Source: an uncultured Ruminococcus sp.
Lineage (GTDB): Bacteria; Bacillota; Clostridia; Oscillospirales; Ruminococcaceae
DNA: 12,843 nucleotides
Assembly: GCA_947174625.1 (NCBI GenBank)
Contig: CAMWJT010000021.1
Coordinates: 1-12,843 of the forward strand
Direction: 5' to 3'
Part shown: positions 1 through 5,717 of the stretch, piece by piece
Layout: every line of letters begins with the position of its first letter
How positions within the stretch are numbered: position 1 is the stretch's first letter
Translations under genes and position numbers: made by a program
The notes under the pieces: generated by a model
What the model saw: only the letters and a program-made list of their open reading frames with translations
Told to the model about the DNA's origin: nothing
The model's database searches: none

Positions 1-60
1 CGACCTCCGAGTTCTACACCTATTAAGTCGTCGGCAGCGTCAGATGTGAATACGAGACAG
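1..60 (+). other. Illumina Nextera adapter left on contig end (artefact)
   Basis: Bases 1-19 match the P5 tail CGACCACCGAGATCTACAC with two differences (positions 6 and 12). Bases 20-27 are CTATTAAG, which I recall as Nextera XT i5 index S518. Bases 28-41 are exactly TCGTCGGCAGCGTC. Bases 42-60 match the Tn5 mosaic end AGATGTGTATAAGAGACAG with two differences (49 and 53). Order and spacing are those of a complete i5-side Nextera adapter, so this is library sequence, not genome. The four mismatches, all inside the adapter, suggest a low-coverage or error-rich contig end, so the first tens of genomic bases after 60 deserve less trust. Confidence 0.97.
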
Positions 61-62
61 GA

Positions 63-1784
63 ATACTCTCGAATTGTTACTGCCTGACAGATGTAACAAT
101 CCCGGACAGCATTGAAAAAATCTGCGATTCTGCATTCTATAATTGTAAAGCACTGGAAGTGCTTGCAATTCCTGCCAGTGTCACAGAAATCGGCTCTGCT
201 TTTGGTAATTGCGAAAGTCTCAGAGAAATCACCCTTCCGCAGGGAATTACTGTTATTGATAGCAATACATTCAGTAATTGTGTATCTCTTACAGAAATGG
301 TCATTCCTGACAGCGTGACTGAAATTTGTTACGGTGCATTCTCCGGCTGTACGAGTCTGACAGAAATGGTAATCCCGGAATCCGTTACAAGGGTTGATGC
401 GAATGCTTTCGCTGATTGTTCTTCTCTCACAGATGTGACATATCCAGCGCATGTTACTCTTGGTGAAAGTGCATTTGAGAATACGCCCTGGCTGGAAACA
501 CAGAGACAGCAGAGTCCGGATTCGCCTTTTGTCATTGTCAATCATGTGCTGATTGATGCACGCAACTGTACGGGTGATGTGGTCATTCCGGATGGTGTCA
601 CATCCATCAGTGATGGTGCATTCAAGGAATGCGGAGACATTACCAGCGTTGTGATCCCTGAGAGTGTCACAAGTATTGGTAATAATGCGTTTTATAAATG
701 TACAGAACTGAAGAGTGTCACAATCCCTGAAAGTGTCACAACGATTGGAGACGACGCATTTTATTTATGCAGCAATTTAACAGATATTACCATTCCGCAG
801 GGTGTGACAAGCATTGGCTCCTATACATTCAGCAAGTGCGAAGCATTAACAGATATTGTCATTCCGGACGGTGTGACAAGCATTGGTGCGGGTGCTTTTG
901 CGGAATGCAAATTACTGGAAAACATCACAATTCCGGAAAGCGTTACAAATATCGGGGAATGGGCATTTTCTGGTACAATATGGCTGACAGCCCATGAATT
1001 ACGTGACAGGCTTGTCGTTGTAAACGGGATTCTGATTAGCGGAAGATTAAGCAATAATCCTGTTATCATCCCTGACACTGTTACAAGAATCAATGATTTT
1101 GCATTTTATGAGAATACCAGTATCACAAGTGTTGCGCTTGCAGACAGTGTAACAACCATTGGTAAGAGGGCATTTGGGGATTGTATTTTCCTGGAAGAGA
1201 TCAACATCCCGAACAGTGTTACTGAAATCGAAAACAGTGCATTTGCAGAATGCGAAAGACTGAAAAGTGCGGAGCTTCCGGACAGTCTGACAAAGATTGC
1301 ATTTTCTACATTCTATGAATGTACAGGATTGAGATCCATTGTCATCCCCGACAGCATCACAGAAATTGAACCGATGGCATTTTATCAATGCGAATACCTG
1401 GACGATGTTTACTATGCCGGAACAGAAGAACAGTGGAATGCAATCAGGATTGATTGGTATAACGAATCTCTCACAAATGCAACGATTCACTATAACAGCA
1501 CCGGTTCTGAACCGGAAGACTTGTCCTGTGGAGATGCCAACGGTGATGGGATTGTAGATGCTTCTGATGGTGCATGGGTTCTGAGTACCGCCGCTAATCT
1601 CGGTACAGGAGAAATCTCACTGAGTGAAGCCCAGATGAAAGCAGCTGACGTGAATCAGGACGGCGCTCTCAACTCGATAGATGCAAGCATCATCCTGCAA
1701 TACACTGCGGCAACTGGAACAGGCACATTCGTCGGAGATATTCAGGATTATATGCGTTCTGTGCTGAATCTGGAGATTGACTGA
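63..1784 (+). CDS. BspA-type leucine-rich-repeat protein with C-terminal type I dockerin (5' partial)
   Basis: Probably secreted protein, cut at its 5' end by the contig edge; the reading frame is open from base 63, so the apparent ATG at 159 is internal. About 17 LRR_5/BspA units follow the pattern IPxSVTxIGxxAFxxCxxL, roughly one per 23 residues. Two of them (around 470-560 and 960-1030) are the longer variants with an NTPWL or GTIWL turn followed by a hydrophobic V-I-V-N-strand. A GTEEQWNAI segment ends the repeat region near 1420-1440. The tail (1521-1784) is a dockerin: two EF-hand-like calcium loops, DANGDGIVDASD at 1533-1568 and DVNQDGALNSID at 1647-1682, each followed by a helix. Dockerins bind cohesins on cell-surface scaffoldins, so the protein is probably presented on a cellulosome-like complex. 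BspA repeats usually mediate adhesion or ligand binding; no catalytic domain is seen. The signal peptide is missing with the 5' end. The first codons read GILSNCYC where a repeat would have GAFSNC, possibly sequencing error. Confidence 0.93.
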   Translation: MLSNCYCLTDVTIPDSIEKICDSAFYNCKALEVLAIPASVTEIGSAFGNCESLREITLPQGITVIDSNTFSNCVSLTEMVIPDSVTEICYGAFSGCTSLTEMVIPESVTRVDANAFADCSSLTDVTYPAHVTLGESAFENTPWLETQRQQSPDSPFVIVNHVLIDARNCTGDVVIPDGVTSISDGAFKECGDITSVVIPESVTSIGNNAFYKCTELKSVTIPESVTTIGDDAFYLCSNLTDITIPQGVTSIGSYTFSKCEALTDIVIPDGVTSIGAGAFAECKLLENITIPESVTNIGEWAFSGTIWLTAHELRDRLVVVNGILISGRLSNNPVIIPDTVTRINDFAFYENTSITSVALADSVTTIGKRAFGDCIFLEEINIPNSVTEIENSAFAECERLKSAELPDSLTKIAFSTFYECTGLRSIVIPDSITEIEPMAFYQCEYLDDVYYAGTEEQWNAIRIDWYNESLTNATIHYNSTGSEPEDLSCGDANGDGIVDASDGAWVLSTAANLGTGEISLSEAQMKAADVNQDGALNSIDASIILQYTAATGTGTFVGDIQDYMRSVLNLEID

Positions 1785-1815
1785 TTGATTTTGATAAATT
1801 AATTATAAATTATAT

Positions 1816-1845
1816 ATCCCCCGCCTGAAGAGGCGGGGGATTTCT
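1816..1845 (+). terminator. Rho-independent terminator after the LRR-dockerin gene
   Basis: An 11-bp perfect stem, ATCCCCCGCCT / AGGCGGGGGAT, with a GAAG loop (1827-1830), followed by TTTCT. It lies about 30 nt past the stop of the LRR gene. The convergent operon on the minus strand ends at 1873, and the minus-strand side of the hairpin is followed by AT-rich sequence, so it may stop both transcripts. Confidence 0.9.
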
Positions 1846-1872
1846 TGCTGATACGGGTTAAAATAAGCAGAC

Positions 1873-2292
1873 TCAGGTCGCATCTATCTCTCTGTGTATG
1901 TATACTTCCGTCAGTTTATCATTTTCATCAAATGCAATATATGCAAATACAGCCGTATGGAATGGACTATAGAACTCGCCAAGTTTGACTTCCATTGATG
2001 TTACACCAACTAATTCCCCTTTGTTAGCCCCATGCTGAAAATCAAAATCAACATGCCGTGCCTGGTAGTTAATTCTTAATCCACTATCATGTGTCGATAC
2101 TATCTTCCATCTTTCACTGTCAATGATGCTGACAGTCTCATCCCAGCTTGTATTTATTGGTATTTTATGTAACACATAACTGCGAACTGCATTATCAGGA
2201 CGACTGATAGGTATTATCAAATACTGGAGGATGAGTGATAACAATAAAGTAACCAGAATAATTATAATAGCTTTTGATGGTTTAACTTTCAT
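1873..2292 (-). CDS. Membrane-anchored protein of unknown function
   Basis: 139 residues, not recognised. A short basic N-terminus (MKVKPSK) is followed by one hydrophobic segment at about residues 8-29, then about 110 mostly polar residues with alternating short hydrophobic strands, which suggests a small extracytoplasmic beta-rich domain on a membrane anchor. There is no lipobox, no cysteine pattern and no obvious catalytic motif. ATG start with GGAGAG upstream. It begins 29 nt after the stop of the secreted peptidase gene on the same strand with no terminator between, so it is most likely the last gene of that operon. A role linked to the peptidase (accessory or protective) is possible but rests only on position. 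Confidence 0.75.
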   Translation of the reverse strand: MKVKPSKAIIIILVTLLLSLILQYLIIPISRPDNAVRSYVLHKIPINTSWDETVSIIDSERWKIVSTHDSGLRINYQARHVDFDFQHGANKGELVGVTSMEVKLGEFYSPFHTAVFAYIAFDENDKLTEVYIHREIDAT

Positions 2293-2321
2293 TTATTTTC
2301 TCTCTCCAATTTATGCAATTT

Positions 2322-3518
2322 TCAGGGCTTGCGCAATTGCCCGGCTTTGAGCAGCTCCAGCATTCGGATGTTCTGTTCTGCCGTCCCGGCATAATTTGTA
2401 ATATCATTGGCAATTGCAATCCTTGCACGATAGTTATAAGAATAATCCACGCCAATCGCATGCAGTGCCAAAATAAGCGTTTCTTCTGATCCTGTGTATT
2501 TCGGGAAGTAGATGTTTGACAAATCCGGTTCTACATCCGGTTTGACTAATAACCCGGCTTTCAGTAACTGGAATAATAATTTATTCTGTTCCAGTGTGCC
2601 ATCATAACCGGGGATGCCGTTTGCATGAGCAATTTTTTCCCGGTACTGATAAGAACCATCCGAACCGATTACATACAGAGCAGCGGCAAAGGATTCCGAA
2701 GAACCGGTATATTTCGGGAAATAATTCACAGAATTTCCGGAACTGCCTGTATTTAGATTGCCCGTATTTTCTGGGATATTTTCATGATTCCCGCTATCTT
2801 CCGTTCCCGAAATTCCTGAATTGCTCCCGGTTGTAAAATTCTGTTTGCTGAGCAGACAGAACCAATCCACTTTGGTCTGTCCTGTCTCCAGTTTAGAAGC
2901 AGGAACCCAACTGCTCGCCGGAAGTCCACGTGATGAAGAAACGGCACTCTCAATCACCCGGTATGTCTGATTCACCGGATTATAATCTATAATTGCCATG
3001 AAATGTCCCGGAACATGTATTGTTGCGACACCACCATTCAGGAGATGTTCTGTCAGACGGGAATTTTCCACATTGCCGTAATAACTGCCCTCAACAGTGA
3101 ATTGATAAACTCTGCCATAAGATGCCTCAATCTGATTGTAGAACAAATCCCGATAGCCGCCGCCTGCGCCTGGTCTCCAGGAGCCGTTATTGCAAGCCCA
3201 GGATGCCAGATCGGTGATGTTGACGACTCTGCCGGTCAGACTGTGAATTGCATTTCCGAATGAAAAGAGCATACAACCAGACGTATAAAGAGAATTCCCC
3301 GACTGCGCCCATTTTGTGTAAGTATAAGCTTTCCATTGCGGATGGAACTGATTAAATGCCCGGCTTCCGGCGGCATCCGCCTGGATTGACTGCATCAGGA
3401 AATAATTTGCAGAATTTTCAGAAATTATCTTTCCTGCCTGCGAACAAGGCATTCCCGCACTGCATACCATGACAGCGGTCAATAAAGATGTAATTAATTT
3501 TTTCTTGTATTTTTTCAA
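2322..3518 (-). CDS. Secreted C39/papain-like cysteine peptidase with two C-terminal wall-hydrolase-type repeats
   Basis: 398 residues with a TTG start: AAAGG lies about 12 nt upstream, there is no in-frame ATG nearby, and the next Met (residue 17) would cut the signal peptide. Residues 1-28 are a Sec signal peptide (KKYKKK, hydrophobic core, SQA-G). Residues about 55-225 look like a C39/papain-fold domain: SGCMLFSFGNAI with Cys82 as likely nucleophile, and GHFMAIIDYN with His172. The usual D/N-P after the next strand reads VIES (190-191), so the third residue is unsure. A Ser/Gly/Asn linker (226-264) leads to two tandem repeats of about 62 residues (266-327 and 337-398) sharing YFPKYTGS, A-x-IG, R-x-KIA/RIA-x-AN and LLKAG-L-x-KP. 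I recall similar repeats at the ends of peptidoglycan hydrolases of gut Clostridia. It likely acts outside the cell on wall or protein substrate. It starts 23 nt after nfi and is followed by the anchored 139-aa protein. Family assignment is by pattern only. Confidence 0.8.
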   Translation of the reverse strand: MKKYKKKLITSLLTAVMVCSAGMPCSQAGKIISENSANYFLMQSIQADAAGSRAFNQFHPQWKAYTYTKWAQSGNSLYTSGCMLFSFGNAIHSLTGRVVNITDLASWACNNGSWRPGAGGGYRDLFYNQIEASYGRVYQFTVEGSYYGNVENSRLTEHLLNGGVATIHVPGHFMAIIDYNPVNQTYRVIESAVSSSRGLPASSWVPASKLETGQTKVDWFCLLSKQNFTTGSNSGISGTEDSGNHENIPENTGNLNTGSSGNSVNYFPKYTGSSESFAAALYVIGSDGSYQYREKIAHANGIPGYDGTLEQNKLLFQLLKAGLLVKPDVEPDLSNIYFPKYTGSEETLILALHAIGVDYSYNYRARIAIANDITNYAGTAEQNIRMLELLKAGQLRKP

Positions 3519-3541
3519 ATCAGATTTTCACCTTTCTATTT

Positions 3542-4243
3542 TTAATTTAATTTTAATTGGTCTCTTGCTGTGTGAGTCTCCAGATCCGCCAGTCTGGTTG
3601 GGATCGGGATTCTGCTTTCTGTTCCGACAAGCCGGAGCGTCAGTGCTGTTGCTGTATCAAGAGAAATTCCGTTCCCGGCGGACAGAAAAACCGGCTTGAC
3701 CCCGGAATGTGTCCGCAATGCCCGTCCGTAGATTTCTCCATCAATGATAATATCCGTGTAACTCCCGGCAGTCTGTTCCGGTTCTGTATAATCCGTTTTG
3801 TGATCTACCCGGAAATACGTCTTGGCAACACCGATTGTCGGCGTATTTAAATAAAATCCCGCATGTGTAGCGATTCCCATATGTCTGGGATGCAGATAAC
3901 CGTTGCCGTCGAACATGTACAAATCCGGCTTATGTTCCAGTAATTTTACTGTCTCCAAAATTAACGGCAATTCCCGGAATGTCAGGAATCCGGGCATATA
4001 CGGGACTGTGATCTCTGCATGATACTGCTTTTTTTCCAGAATTGCATGCGTCCGGAAATCCAGGACTACAATACAGCAGACGGCAAGTTCCTGTGCATCC
4101 TGATTCCAGTAAGCAAGATCAATCCCGGCAACTGTGCTGATCTGACCGGGATCGAATCCCGGATAACAATCATCTGAAAGACAAATCTTTTCCCGGAGCT
4201 GATTCTGGATTTTCAAAAACTCCTGTTCCTGATTTTGATTCAC
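3542..4243 (-). CDS. nfi: Endonuclease V (deoxyinosine 3' endonuclease)
   Basis: 233 residues, the usual full length for the family. Endonuclease V nicks DNA one base 3' of deoxyinosine, starting repair of deaminated adenine. Visible family motifs: VAGIDLAY (Asp42), PYMPGFLTFRE (residues 81-91, with Tyr82 of the strand-separating wedge and Glu91), PDLYMFDGNGYLHPRHMG (Asp112), PTIGVAK, GVKPVFLSAG and RIPIPTRLAD. Asp42, Glu91 and Asp112 match the metal-binding acidic residues, so it looks active. The start is GTG at 4243, overlapping the stop of the upstream membrane-protein gene as GTGA, with AAGGA upstream; this implies translational coupling. A degraded copy of its first 27 codons lies at 4981-5063. 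Confidence 0.95.
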   Translation of the reverse strand: MNQNQEQEFLKIQNQLREKICLSDDCYPGFDPGQISTVAGIDLAYWNQDAQELAVCCIVVLDFRTHAILEKKQYHAEITVPYMPGFLTFRELPLILETVKLLEHKPDLYMFDGNGYLHPRHMGIATHAGFYLNTPTIGVAKTYFRVDHKTDYTEPEQTAGSYTDIIIDGEIYGRALRTHSGVKPVFLSAGNGISLDTATALTLRLVGTESRIPIPTRLADLETHTARDQLKLN

Positions 4244-4755
4244 AACAAATGCACTTCCTTTCTGATTCCTGTCTTGAATTTATGTGTACAATGTTCTTTC
4301 AGAAAAATTTCCAGAAAAACCACATTTTCGCAGGCGGATGTATTCACATGGATTTTTGTAGATTCTGTGATAATACTCAGAAATTTCACCTTGCCGTCTG
4401 TACTGTAATAGATTTCCTGGATTTCATCCAGGGGAATTTCCTGTGATTTTTGAAATAATTTTTGAATTTTCATTTTTTTCTGATACATCCGGAACTGAAT
4501 CCGGAAATGAAGCGTATAAAGCATTGACAGGACAGCCGGAATGGCAGGCAACAAAAGAAGAATGCCCAAAAATCCTTTATCTACTATAAACAAAACAGTC
4601 AATGCAACATTGCACACACAAACAAAGCTACAGCATGCCAGCAAAACAGATTTTTCTCCGGAACGATACTGGATGATGTATTCATCTCCAATCCAGAACT
4701 TTCCTTTTCTGGATTTTTGTTTGCAGGATTTCTTTTTCTGATTCTTTTTCGACAT
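4240..4755 (-). CDS. Small two-TM membrane protein, paralogue A (possible bacterial PH-like domain)
   Basis: 171 residues from the ATG at 4755. An upstream GTG (4782) would add MNKLKRDDF, but the promoter and the weak purine-rich site AAGAGATG lie so that ATG 4755 is the better start; the paralogue has a clear AGAGGTG there. Very basic N-terminus (MSKKNQKKKS), two hydrophobic segments at about 36-58 and 61-83, then a cytoplasmic alpha/beta domain of about 85 residues. The pattern of that domain (KIQKLFQKSQEIPLDEIQEI, then strands) is reminiscent of bacterial PH-like domains; this is a guess. It shares EIQEIYYSTDG, ITESTKIHVNTSACEN and HKFKTGIRKEVHLL exactly with paralogue B, while the TM region has diverged. 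It is the first gene of the nfi operon. Function unknown. Confidence 0.8.
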   Translation of the reverse strand: MSKKNQKKKSCKQKSRKGKFWIGDEYIIQYRSGEKSVLLACCSFVCVCNVALTVLFIVDKGFLGILLLLPAIPAVLSMLYTLHFRIQFRMYQKKMKIQKLFQKSQEIPLDEIQEIYYSTDGKVKFLSIITESTKIHVNTSACENVVFLEIFLKEHCTHKFKTGIRKEVHLL

Positions 4756-4790
4756 GAAATCATCTCTTTTCAACTTGTTCACTGTTTTTT

Positions 4791-4819
4791 ATCATAACAT
4801 GAATTACCAGAAAAGTCAA
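4791..4819 (-). promoter_or_regulatory. Sigma-A promoter of the membrane protein A / nfi operon
   Basis: On the minus strand, TTGACT (4819-4814) and TATGAT (4796-4791) are separated by exactly 17 bp. The same element is conserved upstream of paralogue B. It faces away from the ZIP-fragment promoter, so this spacer is a divergent promoter. Confidence 0.8.
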
Positions 4820-4835
4820 GTGACTTTTACAGAAA

Positions 4836-4865
4836 CTTACAAATGATACGATGGCGAAATATAAT
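4836..4865 (+). promoter_or_regulatory. Promoter in front of the truncated ZIP fragment
   Basis: TATAAT at 4860-4865 is preceded by CTTACA (4836-4841, 18-bp spacer). A perfect AGGAGG follows at 4872-4877. The element is the duplicate of the promoter of the intact ZIP gene; its -10 is unchanged and its -35 is one match weaker (TTCACA in the intact copy). Confidence 0.65.
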
Positions 4866-4891
4866 AGCTACAGGAGGTGTTTTTCAATCCA

Positions 4892-5065
4892 ATGAATCAG
4901 TTTGTGTGGATGGCACTGCTTGCAACAGTCGGCACATGGCTTGTGACGGCGATTGTCGTATTTTTCAAACAGATTTCACAGCATAGTAATCATCAGAAAG
5001 ACAAATTTTCTTCCGGAGCTGATTCTGAATATTTAAAAAATCCTGCTGTTCTAGTATATTTATAA
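4892..5065 (+). pseudogene. Truncated ZIP transporter start fused to foreign sequence (57-aa open frame)
   Basis: The first 59 nt (4892-4950) are identical to the start of the intact ZIP gene (5718 on). A 12-nt in-frame deletion then removes LGAA, and homology stops near 4969, after one TM helix of a protein that needs about eight. The rest of the frame runs antisense through the dead nfi start and ends at TAA 5065, six bases into the tail of paralogue B. It lacks every metal-binding motif (HNIPEG, QNFPEG, VEPIAG), so it cannot be a transporter. The promoter and AGGAGG are intact, so a 57-residue single-TM peptide could still be made; whether it does anything is unknown. An upstream GTG at 4877 overlaps the Shine-Dalgarno site and is rejected. 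Confidence 0.8.
4981..5063 (-). pseudogene. Remnant of the endonuclease V 5' end
   Basis: It aligns without gaps to the start of nfi (4161-4243) at a constant offset of 820. The nfi GTG start has become ATA, but the frame is still readable: FLNIQNQLRKKICLSDDYY against FLKIQNQLREKICLSDDCY in nfi. Only about 27 codons remain, and homology ends at the junction with the ZIP fragment near 4970-4980. It cannot be expressed as nfi. It marks the left edge of the second copy of a tandem duplication. Confidence 0.85.
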
Positions 5066-5581
5066 TAAATGCACTTCCTTTCTGATTCCTGTCTTGAATT
5101 TATGTTCACAATGTGTTCTAAGAAAAATTTTCAGAAACTGGGTGTTTTCACAGGCAGATGTATTCACATGGATTTTTGTGGATTCTGTTATAATATTCAG
5201 GAAGTTTACTCTGCCATCCGTACTGTAATAGATTTCCTGGATTTCATTCAGAGAAATTTTCTTTGTCTTTCCGAATAATTTCCGGATTTCCAATTCTCTT
5301 TGATTCGACTGAAACCGAATCCGGAAACGAAACATAAAAACAACTGCCAGGACAAGAGGAACAGTAAGCAACAACACCAAGAAAAGAACGCTCCAAAATT
5401 CTTCTTTATTTACTATTAAACAAACACTTACTGCAATACTGCACATACAGACAAAGATACAAGCCACCAGCACAACAAATCTTTCTCCGGAACAATACCG
5501 GATGACATATTCTTCTCCGATAGCAAGGGATTTCCTGGATTTTTGTTTTCGGGATTTCTTTTTCTGATTCTTTTTCGACAT
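5060..5581 (-). CDS. Small two-TM membrane protein, paralogue B
   Basis: 173 residues from ATG 5581. The start is set by AGAGGTG five bases upstream, which lies inside the codons of the possible nine-residue GTG extension. Same architecture as paralogue A: basic N-terminus MSKKNQKKKSRKQ, two hydrophobic segments (about 35-58 and 62-85), then a conserved soluble domain with FRIRFQSNQRELEIRKLF, EIQEIYYSTDG, ITESTKIHVNTSACEN and a C-terminus (HKFKTGIRKEVHLL) identical to A. Divergence concentrates in the TM part. Its stop TAA (5062-5060) lies exactly where A overlaps nfi, but here the following nfi copy is dead, so it is now a single-gene transcript. Function unknown; the intact frame in both copies suggests that both are kept. 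Confidence 0.8.
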   Translation of the reverse strand: MSKKNQKKKSRKQKSRKSLAIGEEYVIRYCSGERFVVLVACIFVCMCSIAVSVCLIVNKEEFWSVLFLVLLLTVPLVLAVVFMFRFRIRFQSNQRELEIRKLFGKTKKISLNEIQEIYYSTDGRVNFLNIITESTKIHVNTSACENTQFLKIFLRTHCEHKFKTGIRKEVHLL

Positions 5582-5616
5582 GAAACCACCTCTTTTCAAC
5601 TTGTTCACTATTTTTT

Positions 5617-5645
5617 ATCATAACATGAATTACCAGAAAAGTCAA
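5617..5645 (-). promoter_or_regulatory. Sigma-A promoter of membrane protein B
   Basis: Minus strand TTGACT (5645-5640), 17-bp spacer, TATGAT (5622-5617). Identical in sequence and spacing to the promoter of paralogue A. Confidence 0.8.
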
Positions 5646-5661
5646 GCGATTTTTACAATAA

Positions 5662-5691
5662 TTCACAAATACTCCTATAGCGAAATATAAT
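5662..5691 (+). promoter_or_regulatory. Promoter of the ZIP transporter gene
   Basis: TTCACA (5662-5667), 18-bp spacer, TATAAT (5686-5691), then AGGAGG at 5698-5703. It is divergent from the promoter of membrane protein B, the two -35 elements being 16 bp apart, so the genes may be co-regulated. No clear metal-responsive palindrome is visible between them. Confidence 0.75.
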
Positions 5692-5717
5692 AGTTACAGG
5701 AGGTGTTTTTTAATCTG

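Noticed and set aside
821..1490. Minus-strand frames within the LRR gene
   Set aside because: Antisense shadows of the periodic repeat; no start signals.
63..1500. CRISPR or tandem DNA repeat array
   Set aside because: The periodicity is at protein level (about 23 residues) with variable DNA; no conserved direct repeats with unique spacers.
159..1784. ATG 159 as the true start of the LRR protein
   Set aside because: The LRR frame is open and repeat-like upstream to base 63, where adapter sequence begins; the Met is inside a repeat and there is no signal peptide.
4756..4782. Nine-residue GTG extension (MNKLKR...) of membrane protein A, and the matching one of B (5582-5608)
   Set aside because: No ribosome site precedes the GTG, and in paralogue B a good AGAGGTG site lies inside the extension in front of the ATG.
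5703..5717. GTG 5703 as start of the ZIP gene (likewise 4877 for the fragment)
   Set aside because: The GTG overlaps the AGGAGG ribosome site itself.
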